Notes: generated from the letters alone by a model not told the origin. Numbered from the stretch's first letter, positions 26,824 to 36,333 are shown. The stretch is DNA of 64,000 nt from Nitrospinota bacterium (GCA_027619975.1 JAQCGX010000002.1:62001-126000), one strand, 5' to 3'. Numbers and translations are program-made.

Positions 26824-29250
26824 TCAATGGGTGTTGCTCAGCAATAATTCCTTAAAGCGATCGGGTTTCTGTTCTTCGTATAGAGTGAGGTAAATGGCGT
26901 AATTCCGCAGTACTTTTTTAACGTAGTTTCTTGTTTCAGTATAAGGAATCGTTTCAATAAATTCCAGCGGATCCAAACTGGGGCGCAAGGCTATCCATTG
27001 TTTTATTTTTGTTGGACCTGCATTATAGGCCGCTAAAGCATATACCATATTTTGATTAAAGGAAACCATCAGGTAATTTAAATAATCGATCCCCAACCGT
27101 ACATTGTTGGATGGATTTTTTAACTGTTCCTCTGTGGGAATCTCTTGTCCAAGGGAGCGCGCCACCTCCTCTGCGGTCTTGGGCATTAACTGCATCAATC
27201 CGATGGCATTGGCTTTGGAAATGATTCTAGGATTAAAAGCGCTCTCTTGTCGCATCAAAGAAAGAACTAAAAAGGGATCGAGTTCGTAATTTTTTAAAAT
27301 TTCGTGTATTTGTAAATGAAAGGCTCTGGGGTACAGCCCTTCTGCAACGGACCGGGAAAGCCGCTCATGATTGCCGTTGCCGGCTATTTTCCAGGAAAGG
27401 CGCATGGAATCCTGGAAATTGCCTCCAAGCTTAAATAAATGTGCAATGTAAAATGAAAAAGCGGGATTATCCTTTTTAAAAGAAAGGTGTTCCAATTCCT
27501 CAACCCCCTGATCACTAAATCCTACGGCGATCAACTGCTCTGCCCGGCGCAATCGTTTACGGTCGATTTCGCCAAGACCAAATATTCTAAAAGCCACCTC
27601 CTGAGATGCCTTCTGTGTCAAAAAATGTTTGAGGTCAAATCCTGATTCTTCCTGGGTGATAATGGTATAGAAATCAAAAGGGTGATTTTGGGCAAGTTCT
27701 TTGAATATTTTAATTTTTTCATTCTTATTGCCCAACTCTTCCTGAGTTTGAGCCAGCCAATATTGACCTGCCAACTGGTAAGAGGCATTGGGGTAAGTTG
27801 CATTCAAGCGTTTATAAGCCGACGAAGAATGAAACTCGATGAGTCGATTAAAATGGGTCTGGGCCAGGTCATATTTTTTTTCCAGCTTATAGATCCAAGG
27901 GATTTTGAATAGCGCGGCGGTGGTGAAGGAACCAAAATCATATTTCTGGATCAGTTGTTCATAATATCCTAGCGCTTTGGAATATTCACCTTTGTCCTCG
28001 GCAATGCGCCCAAGAAAAAACAGGGCTTTATGACAATCGTTAATTTCCAGGGGATACTGTTGGATTATTTTTTCATAAAAAATTGCCGCCTGCTCGGGTA
28101 GTTCTTCCTTCCAAAGGGAATAAGCCACGTCATTGAGCGATTTTCTAGGATATAACGTGGTGAGTTGTTCAACCGCATCATTGACAGGATGATCTCTCAG
28201 GTAAGAAATTAGAAGGCGATTCAATATTTTAGTAACCCCCCTCGCCTCTTGAATTCCAGGAAAACTCTGGAGAACATTCAGGCCCAATTTCAAACTCACT
28301 TCCTGATCGTCCCGATCGATCGATTCGTAGAAACTTTTCACCATTTCATTTCTATAGATCACCTTATTTTTCTTCTGGGCAATGGGACGTTTCCTTGCTT
28401 CGCCATTCATTTTTAAAGAAATGCTTAAATCAAATTCCAGTCCCTCAAGGTCAATATTTATTTTTTTAAGCCTGTCACTATGGACTCTAAAAAAAATTCG
28501 CGCTGTTTCTTTTGCTTCTTCAGATTGTGTGTTGTTCAAGATAGAAGCATAAACATCCGCCGCGCCTTTCAAGTCACCGGCAGATCGATAATTTTCGGCC
28601 AGAGAAAGGTTGACCATTAATTTATGCTCTTCATTACCCGGAAACTCTCGCATTAATGATTTACGGAATGCCTGCCACGCGGCCCGGTAATTAAGCGCCA
28701 AAAAGTAACTTTTTCCCAGTTGGTATTCCACCTCTGCCAGATCACGGGGTACGTTGGAGTAAAATGGACTGTCGGGATAAGACCGGAAAATAATCATGCG
28801 AAGATTTTCAGACCTATTGAGCAAATCAAGAGCGGTTGAATATTGCTGGTTATCTAACTCCCTGTTTCCTTGTTCCTTAAAAGCAAGGGAGAGGTAGTTA
28901 ATCCGGAAATCCTCCAGAATGAAATTACCTACAATTTTTTTGTTCAGATATTTAATAGCGGCCTTGTAATCCTGACTTCGGTAGTGAAGATACCCTATAG
29001 CAAGGACCAGCAGGTTCTTCTCTTCTTGAGAGTTACTATTCTCCCAGGCTGATGTGTAATGTTTGAGGACCGAAGGTATTTCTTTCTCATCAAGATGATC
29101 GAGTTCGTAACTTTTGTTCCCGAGGACGGTAAGAACAGGGGGGAAAGACTCCAGGGTATTAAAAATATCAAGTGATTTGGCAGAAACATTGCCTATCTGG
29201 AAAAGGATTGAAAGAATTAAAGAGAATATTATTTTCAGGAGAGAAGTCAT
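26824..29250 (-). CDS. slt: Soluble lytic murein transglycosylase (Slt70-like) with TPR superhelix
   Basis: An 808-residue exported enzyme. Signal peptide at residues 1-24 (ending VSA). A long alpha-helical superhelix with TPR-like repeats covers about residues 40-640; the C-terminal catalytic domain has the Glu669 in LSLMRQESAFNPR, then ANAIGLMQLMPKTA, the NVRLGIDYL segment and AYNAGP. It cleaves peptidoglycan between MurNAc and GlcNAc. The superhelix is longer than in E. coli Slt70. It starts the minus-strand run down to coaE. Confidence 0.92.
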   Translation of the reverse strand: MTSLLKIIFSLILSILFQIGNVSAKSLDIFNTLESFPPVLTVLGNKSYELDHLDEKEIPSVLKHYTSAWENSNSQEEKNLLVLAIGYLHYRSQDYKAAIKYLNKKIVGNFILEDFRINYLSLAFKEQGNRELDNQQYSTALDLLNRSENLRMIIFRSYPDSPFYSNVPRDLAEVEYQLGKSYFLALNYRAAWQAFRKSLMREFPGNEEHKLMVNLSLAENYRSAGDLKGAADVYASILNNTQSEEAKETARIFFRVHSDRLKKINIDLEGLEFDLSISLKMNGEARKRPIAQKKNKVIYRNEMVKSFYESIDRDDQEVSLKLGLNVLQSFPGIQEARGVTKILNRLLISYLRDHPVNDAVEQLTTLYPRKSLNDVAYSLWKEELPEQAAIFYEKIIQQYPLEINDCHKALFFLGRIAEDKGEYSKALGYYEQLIQKYDFGSFTTAALFKIPWIYKLEKKYDLAQTHFNRLIEFHSSSAYKRLNATYPNASYQLAGQYWLAQTQEELGNKNEKIKIFKELAQNHPFDFYTIITQEESGFDLKHFLTQKASQEVAFRIFGLGEIDRKRLRRAEQLIAVGFSDQGVEELEHLSFKKDNPAFSFYIAHLFKLGGNFQDSMRLSWKIAGNGNHERLSRSVAEGLYPRAFHLQIHEILKNYELDPFLVLSLMRQESAFNPRIISKANAIGLMQLMPKTAEEVARSLGQEIPTEEQLKNPSNNVRLGIDYLNYLMVSFNQNMVYALAAYNAGPTKIKQWIALRPSLDPLEFIETIPYTETRNYVKKVLRNYAIYLTLYEEQKPDRFKELLLSNTH

Positions 29251-29465
29251 TGGGACCAGGGGATTCGGTGTAACAGTTGAATCAAAACCCGAAAACGTTG
29301 CCCGGCTTGATAAAAATCACCCTCCACGAAGGAGTGGGGCTGGGGGAGCTTTTAAACGAACCAGATTGATTTTCTTATTTGGAAATAAGAAGCTTGATTC
29401 TGCCGTGAAGACAAAACTTGCAATCTCTATATTAATTCAAAAAGATAGAAATTGGCAGGAAAGAG

Positions 29466-29966
29466 TTATATTTTTTTCCCAAGAGATCGACTTAAGGAAA
29501 CGATAAAATCATTTTCCTCATTTACCAAAGGTGTCGACCGCTTAAATTGAGAAGGAACAGATGGCCTTGCTGACAATTTTTCCTGAGTGGATGAGGGACT
29601 GACCACCACTTCTTCCCCAACATTCCATTTTCTTTGAGCATTTGGTTCTTTTTCTACCGCAATGATAATGATTTCATGAGTTTGTGAACTCCATTTGGTA
29701 TGTGGCGCCCGGTTATTCTGATGCCTTCGCTCTTTGCTATTTTGCTGAGCCAGAGATTGAATAGATTCTGGGACTCTATGCCGGCGGTCGTTGTTTCTTT
29801 TGTCACCATTTCTTAGAATAATTCCCTTCCGTTTTTGCGATGGTACATTAAAACCTGAAGGTTCTTCAATTCTCAACGCGGGCAGGGATTTAGACGCAGA
29901 AATAATTCTTTCCACCATCTTTTCAGAATCGGTAGCCTTACTTCTGTCAATAGCAGCGACCAACAT
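29466..29966 (-). CDS. Uncharacterised basic protein
   Basis: A 166-residue, R-, K-, S- and N-rich protein with no membrane segment and no motif I can name. A short THEIIIIAVEKEP strand is the only hydrophobic stretch. Composition suggests it is largely disordered. It is isolated: about 215 bp separate it from slt and 116 bp from the Nudix gene. The start is weakly supported. It could be a real linker-type protein or a spurious frame. Confidence 0.4.
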   Translation of the reverse strand: MLVAAIDRSKATDSEKMVERIISASKSLPALRIEEPSGFNVPSQKRKGIILRNGDKRNNDRRHRVPESIQSLAQQNSKERRHQNNRAPHTKWSSQTHEIIIIAVEKEPNAQRKWNVGEEVVVSPSSTQEKLSARPSVPSQFKRSTPLVNEENDFIVSLSRSLGKKI

Positions 29967-30082
29967 GACAGACCTCCATATTAAAATATAGGGTTTATTG
30001 AATTTACTTATATTACAGGATATAAGCCTATCGGCAAGACTTAACTTAATCTTAAGTAATTTTTTTATTTTTTATTAAATAA

Positions 30083-30589
30083 TTAACCTCTATCTTTTAA
30101 ATAATTGATAAATAGAATCTTAAATGTAGAAGTGAATTGGTATTTTTTTTTGGAAAGGGCGAGATTGATTTCATCCAAGGACCAATAATAACCTTCCAGA
30201 ATTTCGGTAGGGTTAATTTTGATAGGTTGGCGAGTGGTGCAGGTATAGGCGAAAACATGTTCCCAATAACTCTCTTTACAGGCTTTAATTTTCATGAAAA
30301 GGTGCAAAGGCTCGGAAATAGTCAATTCTTCCATAAGCTCCCGATTGGCAGCAGTCAGGTAATTCTCGCCTGCATCGACATGACCGGCGCAGGACGTGTC
30401 CCAGAATCCAGGGTTCTCATCTTTGGAAAAAGCTCTTTTCTGCAGGTAAAGATCTCCCTCTGGGTTAAAAACAAAAATATGCACGGATCGATGGAGCAGG
30501 TTTTTTTTGTGGATTTCTTTTCGAGTTGCCTGGCCAATGACCCGGTCATCTATATCTACCAGGTCATATATTTCTTCGTCGGAATTCAT
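30083..30589 (-). CDS. Nudix hydrolase, isopentenyl-diphosphate-isomerase-like
   Basis: A 168-residue protein. The Nudix box is GHVDAGENYLTAANRELMEELTI (about residues 68-90), matching G-x5-E-x7-RE-x2-EE but lacking the usual glycine after EE. The head (IYDLVDIDDRVIGQATRKEIHKKNLLHRSVHIFVFN) is typical of the YfcD/IDI-like Nudix branch. It could hydrolyse a nucleotide diphosphate derivative; IDI activity is not supported by a clear Cys/Glu pair. Single gene, 98 bp downstream of nothing else in operon. Confidence 0.8.
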   Translation of the reverse strand: MNSDEEIYDLVDIDDRVIGQATRKEIHKKNLLHRSVHIFVFNPEGDLYLQKRAFSKDENPGFWDTSCAGHVDAGENYLTAANRELMEELTISEPLHLFMKIKACKESYWEHVFAYTCTTRQPIKINPTEILEGYYWSLDEINLALSKKKYQFTSTFKILFINYLKDRG

Positions 30590-30687
30590 GAGGTCAAGCG
30601 GAGGTTACATTGGTACAAGTTATTTTGTTTATTTGATAATGGGCGAAAACTGAAGTGCATTCCGCGATTCCCTTCAGGCAGAGTTCC

Positions 30688-31995
30688 TTAACTCACCAGA
30701 TAACTGAGTTGTTTGGGGATGTCCTCCTCTTCGCAATAGTTATGTGCCGCTAAAATCTTGATATCGTCCAGAACTCTCTTACTGCCTTCAAACAATACCG
30801 TTTGATAACCCTTGTCCGCAATGGCTCCACCGGCCTGCAACATGCTCATGACTGATTTCGAGCTATACTTCTCCCCATCCACTATAAGAAATAGATCTTC
30901 ATCATATTGCCGGGCGATGAGAGACACATAGGTGGAAGGTCGGGCATGAAATCCAAGGGGTTTCGGAATCGAAACTTCAATGGTTTCAGTTTTGATAAAA
31001 TTTTTGATTATTTCCTCAGCCAACTCACTGCCATTATTCATGAAGTGATTGCTGTAATAAAATCCAAAATTAATGATCTGGCTAAGAAGCTCAGTTTTAT
31101 TGACCATTTCGGTTATTTTACTTTTGCACTCGCCAGGGCGGATTTCATCTTCATGCCTCTCATAAAAATGACATAACCACAGGACCACTTCCATAAGATG
31201 CAGGGTCATGGAAATATGTCCCCGGAGATTTTTAATCATCGGGTATTCGTACTCTAACTTAGTATTTTTTATGTAGGTGTCATAATCCGATTGCAGACTG
31301 TGCACATCTTCCTTTAAAGCACGAGCCTTTCTTTCGTTAATTTTATACGGGATCATTTTTTTTAGCGTATCCAGGTCGTCTGTATAGGTAATTTTTACTT
31401 TTTGCATTACTTTGGAGACTTCCTGAAGTTTATCGCAGAGCTCAATGATTTGCTCTTCCTCATCTTTTACTTCCTCTTCGGCAATATTACGGGGAAGCCG
31501 CTTATTGGATTCGATATCAGAAAACTCATTTGGTGAAACGGACTCTGAGGGAAAAATAAGCCCGTTTATATTCGCTGATTGGATGACTTCTTTATAGATA
31601 TTCAGGATAGATAAATTCAAAAACTCCAGGGCATTTTGGGCATGAGACTGAAACTGGTCATAATTTTCTTTAGATTTTTCTAAATTGTAAAAAGGGTAAC
31701 GGTCGAGTAAATGTTTTATGAAAAATGCGGAAATCCCCAGATTCCGAATGCAGGCAACATATTCGGTGAAAAAAGACCATTTTTTATTTTCACGCGCTCC
31801 AAATTCATCCAAATAACTTTCCAGAAGTTCTGCTTCCTGAATGAGGTTTGAATAAAATGTTCTGGATATCCCGCTCCCCAATTCCATCCTGGAGGTAAAG
31901 GAGTTATAAAATTTGAAAAAAAACGCGCTGGGTTCCTGAACAAGAGCAAGAAATTCTTCCTCGCTGATAAACTGCACAAGAGACTTTGGTTCCAC
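30688..31995 (-). CDS. Large protein with C-terminal HPr (phosphocarrier) domain
   Basis: A 435-residue soluble protein. The last ~95 residues (339-420) are an HPr fold: PLGFHARPSTYV holds the phosphorylatable histidine (His350), and KYSSKSVMSMLQAGG contains the regulatory-serine equivalent (Ser381). Residues 1-335 are helical, acidic in the middle (EEEVKDEEEQ) and match no domain I recognise. No EI or EII gene is nearby in this window. GTG start with GGAG seven bases upstream. A regulatory PTS-type output is inferred: HPr-domain fusions often sense phosphorylation by EI or HPr kinase. Confidence 0.82.
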   Translation of the reverse strand: MEPKSLVQFISEEEFLALVQEPSAFFFKFYNSFTSRMELGSGISRTFYSNLIQEAELLESYLDEFGARENKKWSFFTEYVACIRNLGISAFFIKHLLDRYPFYNLEKSKENYDQFQSHAQNALEFLNLSILNIYKEVIQSANINGLIFPSESVSPNEFSDIESNKRLPRNIAEEEVKDEEEQIIELCDKLQEVSKVMQKVKITYTDDLDTLKKMIPYKINERKARALKEDVHSLQSDYDTYIKNTKLEYEYPMIKNLRGHISMTLHLMEVVLWLCHFYERHEDEIRPGECKSKITEMVNKTELLSQIINFGFYYSNHFMNNGSELAEEIIKNFIKTETIEVSIPKPLGFHARPSTYVSLIARQYDEDLFLIVDGEKYSSKSVMSMLQAGGAIADKGYQTVLFEGSKRVLDDIKILAAHNYCEEEDIPKQLSYLVS

Positions 31996-32187
31996 GACTT
32001 ATCTCCACAATGTTAAATATTACAGGGGCCGACTTGTCAGGCTCACGTATTAAATTTTAACATTATTCACCGCATAAAACGAACCTAAGAAAGATTCATA
32101 AAACTCTATCGGACTCCTGGAATTGGACAAACGACAGTAAAATATGGGTTCCCGGATGGGATTGGAATTTTCAATGCACCTTAATTA

Positions 32188-32730
32188 TCAAGGATGGTGG
32201 AATTTTTGAAAACTTTTGGCGGGAAGATATTTTTGCCAAATTTGGACATGGGATTCCGGGCCGACTGGAATGGTGAAATGGGAAAACATGAAATCGGGTA
32301 TGGAGGGGGGAGTGATGAGTTGCATTCCGATTTCTTTCAGGGACTGATTACCCTTTTTAAGATTGCAGGGCTTGCAGGCGACCACCACATTCGTCCAATT
32401 GGATTTTCCTCCCCTGGATTTTGGGTGTACATGATCCACGGTGAGCAGGTTGCCCGAATGCCCACAATATTGGCAGGTGTAGTTATCCCGCTTGAGAATA
32501 TTTTTTTTGCTGAATGAAACGCTGGTTGCTCTATTGCGGCGGATCATTTTCAAAGTTCGAATAACCGCAGGAAGGGGGTAAGTCAATGTAGGAGACCGGA
32601 CGACATAACCGTTGCTTTCAAGGTTTTCGGCTCTGCCGCTTAAAACCATGATGATGCCGCGCTTTGCAGTACAAAACTGAAGCGGCTCATACGAATAATT
32701 GAGAACAAGAATTTTGATGGCATCAAACAT
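32188..32730 (-). CDS. HNH endonuclease
   Basis: A 180-residue protein. The N-terminal VLNYSYEPLQFCTAKRGI matches the N-terminus of a widespread stand-alone HNH family. The nuclease core is CQYCG, TVDHVHPKSRGGKSNWTNVV and CKPCNLKKGN: a zinc-binding CxxC pair at each end with the HNH histidine and asparagine between. No partner methylase or terminase is adjacent, so this is a chromosomal housekeeping-type HNH protein of unknown target. Confidence 0.88.
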   Translation of the reverse strand: MFDAIKILVLNYSYEPLQFCTAKRGIIMVLSGRAENLESNGYVVRSPTLTYPLPAVIRTLKMIRRNRATSVSFSKKNILKRDNYTCQYCGHSGNLLTVDHVHPKSRGGKSNWTNVVVACKPCNLKKGNQSLKEIGMQLITPPSIPDFMFSHFTIPVGPESHVQIWQKYLPAKSFQKFHHP

Positions 32731-32887
32731 ACTGTCTCTTCGCCCTTAAACCAAGTTAACAGAATGGTTTACGGAGTTTACAATTTAGACGATCTACCTG
32801 TCAATATGAATCCCGGTTAGTTTTTGATAAGGGGTGAAGCACCCGGCAGTGTGAGACGGGGTGCCTTTTGCCCTTAAATTACCGGGA

Positions 32888-34306
32888 TCAAAGGATATTT
32901 CCCCTACCAAGCAGATTCTCAGTGTCCAGAGCTTGCTTAATTTTTCTAAGCTCATCCAGCGCCTGAGGCCCGACCATTTTAGCGAAATAGGATTTTTTTA
33001 ATTTTCCGACCCCGTGTTCCGCGGAAACCGTGCCACCCCATTCTAAAATTTTATCCACCAGCCGATCGTAAGTGGACCTTGCTTGATCGATTTCTCCCGG
33101 TCCCGGCAGTAGATTGATGTGCAGGTGGTTATTCCCCAGATGCCCGAAAACAACATATTCTAATCCACTTTTAGAAAGTTCCCGGCGATAAAAATGCATC
33201 ATTTTCATAAAATGCTCGTCGGCCACCGCCATATCGGTTCCAATTTTCACCCGCCCCAGCCGACTGTTTTCTTCATTGATGAGTACCGGAATATCATGAC
33301 GGAAATCGTGGAATTTTTGCCGGTCCTTATCATTTTGAGCGAACCATGAATCATCCAGCGGAACATTTTCCGCGCTAAGAAACTCAAACCAGGATTCCAG
33401 GACGAAATCATAGTCTTCCTTTTTCACGATGTCCTGTTCAAAGAAAAGGGCTGAGCGGGCGCTATCGGGAATATTGCCATGAGTTAGTTTGAGTTTTTTC
33501 AGGGAAAAATTGTCGAAGTACTCCAGGGCGCAGGGAGAAACCAAACTGTCTTTCAAGAAACGAATTTTTTCCACCAGTTCCCAGCAGGATTCCTCGCTGT
33601 CGAAAAACAGGATTCCACTGACAAACGCCTCTGGCCGGACAAGTAGTTTCAAACGAATCCGTGTGAACAGAGCTAACGTGCCGTCCGAGCCAATGAAAAG
33701 GTCCAGCCAGTCCATTCCCGGTTGGACGTAATATCCCGCCGCATTTTTAAAGTGCGGAATTGCATAGTTGGTTTTCGGAAATGAAATTTCTGTCCCATCG
33801 TCCAGTACAAGTGACTCTTTAATGGATTGCCCTCTCCGAATGGTTACCGATTTTCCATTAGCCAGAACGAGGTCGGCCTCCACCACATAATCACGGGTCA
33901 CACCAAATTTATAGCTTCTGGAACCGGATGCATTGGTTGCCATCGTTCCGCCTAGCGAGGCCAGGGTCTCCGTGGGATTGGGAGGGTAAAAATAGGGAGT
34001 GGATAATAAATGGTTTTGCAGATTTTTCAGACTGACCGCCGGGCCGACATCGATCGCGGAGTTTTCAATGTCACCAATGGCATTGAACTTTTCCAGCGAA
34101 ATGATGACCCCTGATTCAGGAATCCTGGATGCCGTTAAGCCGGTTCCCGCCCCGGAAATTGTTATCGGACGGTCATTAGACTTGAGAAATTGCACCAATT
34201 CCTGAGTGGTTTCGGGAATGATGACTTCATCAGCGCATCCCCCTGAATAATTGGATGCGTCTTTCAGATAAGGGGCAATTGTTTGCGGGTCTATTTTTCG
34301 AATCAT
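32888..34306 (-). CDS. FAD-linked oxidase (GlcD / D-lactate dehydrogenase type)
   Basis: A 472-residue oxidase of the VAO/PCMH flavin family. The FAD-binding half has RPITISGAGTGLTASRIPESGVIISL and the TLASLGGTMATNASGSRSYKFG segment; the C-terminal half has VVFGHLGNNHLHINLLPG and the terminal GGTVSAEHGVGKLKKSYF. Members oxidise 2-hydroxyacids such as glycolate or D-lactate, passing electrons to the chain. It is the first gene of a minus-strand pair; no GlcE or GlcF partner is next to it. The substrate is not determined by sequence. Confidence 0.88.
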   Translation of the reverse strand: MIRKIDPQTIAPYLKDASNYSGGCADEVIIPETTQELVQFLKSNDRPITISGAGTGLTASRIPESGVIISLEKFNAIGDIENSAIDVGPAVSLKNLQNHLLSTPYFYPPNPTETLASLGGTMATNASGSRSYKFGVTRDYVVEADLVLANGKSVTIRRGQSIKESLVLDDGTEISFPKTNYAIPHFKNAAGYYVQPGMDWLDLFIGSDGTLALFTRIRLKLLVRPEAFVSGILFFDSEESCWELVEKIRFLKDSLVSPCALEYFDNFSLKKLKLTHGNIPDSARSALFFEQDIVKKEDYDFVLESWFEFLSAENVPLDDSWFAQNDKDRQKFHDFRHDIPVLINEENSRLGRVKIGTDMAVADEHFMKMMHFYRRELSKSGLEYVVFGHLGNNHLHINLLPGPGEIDQARSTYDRLVDKILEWGGTVSAEHGVGKLKKSYFAKMVGPQALDELRKIKQALDTENLLGRGNIL

Positions 34307-34321
34307 AATTAATGAGGATCA

Positions 34322-34918
34322 TCACTTGCGGGTCGATTCCATCAATCCATTGGCTTGCGGCGGCAGAAACCCCATATAACCATTGTGCCGCTCAATGAGC
34401 TCCAGAACTGTATACACTTTTCCGTTCCGCTCCTCCGGCTGGGTGAAAATTTGCCTTAGATCGGTCTCGGGTTCGCCGACAATGTTTGCGGCAAACTGGA
34501 TATTCCTTTTCTTCATGGCTGCGATGGCGGCATCAATATTTTCCACAAGAATGGCGATATGATGAAAGCATTGATCTCCGTGGGCTTCCACCCAACCGGG
34601 GATGAGACTGCCTTGACCACGTTCCCCTGAAAAAGCCTGGTCGATGAATAAGGAAGGATAACCCGGCTTCCGGTAAACCTTGGCCCACCAGGTATCGAAT
34701 TCCAGCACCCCGATAGATTCATCATAGCGGAAACCAAGGTCAATGACTTCCTGAGCCCTTTTATCGACATCGAGAGTTCTCAGGGTGCAATGGTCGACCA
34801 GGGGCATGAGTCCAACACCAGAATGTTTTAACGATTCAGCCAGATCACGGGCCGCCTGGTTACCGGCAATGAAGTTCTCTATATAATCGAAAAAAAATTT
34901 ATCGGTCTCAGTGTTCAT
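34322..34918 (-). CDS. VOC-superfamily protein (DUF1338-like / HglS-like)
   Basis: A 198-residue protein with the vicinal-oxygen-chelate look: an early DHCTLRTLDV segment with histidine, a mid HHIAILVENIDAAIAAMKKRNIQF strand-helix unit and the terminal LELIERHNGYMGFLPPQANGLMES. These features resemble the DUF1338 family (2-oxoadipate dioxygenase/decarboxylase relatives) though this protein is shorter. It sits 16 nt upstream of the FAD oxidase on the minus strand, so the two are probably co-expressed; a 2-oxo-acid-related role is inferred only. Confidence 0.65.
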   Translation of the reverse strand: MNTETDKFFFDYIENFIAGNQAARDLAESLKHSGVGLMPLVDHCTLRTLDVDKRAQEVIDLGFRYDESIGVLEFDTWWAKVYRKPGYPSLFIDQAFSGERGQGSLIPGWVEAHGDQCFHHIAILVENIDAAIAAMKKRNIQFAANIVGEPETDLRQIFTQPEERNGKVYTVLELIERHNGYMGFLPPQANGLMESTRK

Positions 34919-34929
34919 ATCAGCCAGCC

Positions 34930-35100
34930 CTATGCATCCTGCCTGGGGTTTTTCTGATCATTTATGGAATCTTCCTCTTCCTGACGCTTTTTATCCAGAT
35001 GCATTTTTGGCTGGTTATGAATAAATTTGGCATATTTGGGCAAAAGAATGAGCATCCCCACAGTGAATATACTTCCCATAACCATTATGAGCGTTTCCAC
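34930..35100 (-). CDS. Small single-helix membrane protein (56 residues)
   Basis: A short frame with GTG start at 35100 and an almost perfect AGGAGG site four bases before it. Residues 4-21 (LIMVMGSIFTVGMLILL) are a single transmembrane helix, followed by a basic/acidic cytoplasmic-type tail (HLDKKRQEEEDS). The frame extends further upstream into repeat DNA, which is probably not translated. Resembles CcoQ-type or other short membrane adaptors in layout only; no homology claimed. It is 11 nt upstream of the VOC gene. Confidence 0.55.
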   Translation of the reverse strand: METLIMVMGSIFTVGMLILLPKYAKFIHNQPKMHLDKKRQEEEDSINDQKNPRQDA

Positions 35101-35182
35101 AAATCCTCCTGAGTATTGAATTCTATCCGATATCTTTAATATTCTAACATGTTGGTTAAACGATGACTTATCTAATATATAG

Positions 35183-35411
35183 CAGGTTGCTGAAAAACTA
35201 TTTTCGCTACCCACAACTGTCACGCTGAGCTTGTGGTATTTTACCTTTGCCTTCATGCCCCGGAGGGGTATGTGGTATTTCACCTTTGCCTTCATGCCCC
35301 GGAGGGGTATATCGAAGTGTGAGAACAGCCTTTATTATCAAGGTCATACTCCGACAGGCTCAGCATGACAACAGTGAAAATCCTCGTGTTTCGGACTTTT
35401 TCAGCAACCTG
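35183..35411. mobile_element. MITE-like element with 15-bp TIRs and 4-bp target duplication
   Basis: Perfect 15-bp terminal inverted repeats: CAGGTTGCTGAAAAA (35183-35197) and TTTTTCAGCAACCTG (35397-35411). ATAG flanks both ends (35179-35182 and 35412-35415), as a target-site duplication would. An inner inverted pair (ACTGTCACGCTGAGC near 35216 and GCTCAGCATGACAACAGT near 35358) extends the palindrome. It encodes no transposase, so it would be moved in trans. A 39-bp tandem repeat lies inside. Confidence 0.82.
35232..35309. repeat. 39-bp tandem repeat, two units, inside the MITE-like element
   Basis: Units 35232-35270 and 35271-35309 differ at one base. Each contains CTTCATGCCCCGGAGGGG, whose CCCC...GGGG arms form a small hairpin. 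The same 39-bp period is found at 62182-62242, and a single inverted copy at 47250-47290. Confidence 0.85.
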
Positions 35412-35463
35412 ATAGACTTGCTTTGAAAGTCCCGATTCATGGGAAGGTCCTGCCTCGATCCAG

Positions 35464-36120
35464 CTATCCTTGCTTCTTCAACTCGTCCAACGCCAGTGTT
35501 TCCGCGTCTTCCAGCTTTTCTTCCGCTAAAAGCTGGTTTATTTCCGTATTTAATAAAATCGATTCCAGAAACTGTTTCCTGGCATCCGGTGTGGAAAGGA
35601 CTGCTTTTATTTTTTCTCTCAACAGAAATTGCAATTGAATTTTTAAAACATCCTCTTTCTTAATTAAATCATTGAGAACGGGTTCCACTTTTTTTCGTAT
35701 CTGTTTAGCCATCAGCGGACTTTTACCACCCGTGGAAATGGCAATCTGAACCGACTTATGTATATTCATCACCGAGGGATGATTGAAATCGCTGACTTCG
35801 GGATCATCCACCGCATAGGCGAAGCATCGGAGCTTTTTGGACTCTTCAACAATTTTCCTATTTAATTGTTTGTCGTCAGTGGCGGCCATTACCAGAATCA
35901 GGCGATGGTAATCATTTAGAAAACTTCCTTCGGAAATTCTTCCTTGTTTTAACAGAACCCTTCCGTTTTTTTCCAAAGCCTTGATTTTCTTTGAAAATTT
36001 TTCGGAATGGACAATAATTTCACAATCCTGAAAAAGTAGCGCTTCCACTTTGCGGGTAGCTTCTTTTCCTCCTCCAGCAATAACCACCTGTCTGCCTTTA
36101 AGGTTTAAATCTACAATCAT
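35464..36120 (-). CDS. Precorrin-2 dehydrogenase / sirohydrochlorin ferrochelatase (Met8-like)
   Basis: A 218-residue enzyme of siroheme synthesis equal to the N-terminal half of CysG, without the uroporphyrinogen methylase part. The NAD-binding loop is VVIAGGGKEATRKVEALL (about residues 12-29); the family DPEVSDFNHPSVMN segment and the AISTGGKSPLMAKQIRKKVE helix follow. It oxidises precorrin-2 and probably inserts iron. Siroheme is needed by nitrite and sulfite reductases. Monocistronic here. Confidence 0.88.
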   Translation of the reverse strand: MIVDLNLKGRQVVIAGGGKEATRKVEALLFQDCEIIVHSEKFSKKIKALEKNGRVLLKQGRISEGSFLNDYHRLILVMAATDDKQLNRKIVEESKKLRCFAYAVDDPEVSDFNHPSVMNIHKSVQIAISTGGKSPLMAKQIRKKVEPVLNDLIKKEDVLKIQLQFLLREKIKAVLSTPDARKQFLESILLNTEINQLLAEEKLEDAETLALDELKKQG

Positions 36121-36333
36121 GGGAATAGAGCAATTATTGACAAAACTAAGGTTCTAAATGCCCAATGATGCTCACCGGCCCATCATTGGACTTGTTGGAT
36201 TCATGGAAAATATTTATTCCATAAAAGGAATCGTATCATAATGAACTATCATAGCACTGGGATTATTCATTGAAAAACCAGAGTTATTGTAATAATAATG
36301 GTTTATTTAAACTATAATAATGGGGAGTCTCGC

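Noticed and set aside
29372-29391. Perfect inverted repeat TTCTTATTT/AAATAAGAA near 29.4 kb
   Set aside because: AT-only stem with no T-run on the relevant strand; could be a binding site or chance, so no terminator is called.
32839-32865. GCACCC/GGGTGC hairpin between the HNH and FAD oxidase genes
   Set aside because: The minus-strand side has no T tract, and the plus strand carries no gene to terminate.
35232-35309. CRISPR-like appearance of the 39-bp tandem repeats
   Set aside because: Units are directly adjacent with no unique spacer, only two copies, and no cas gene is in the window.
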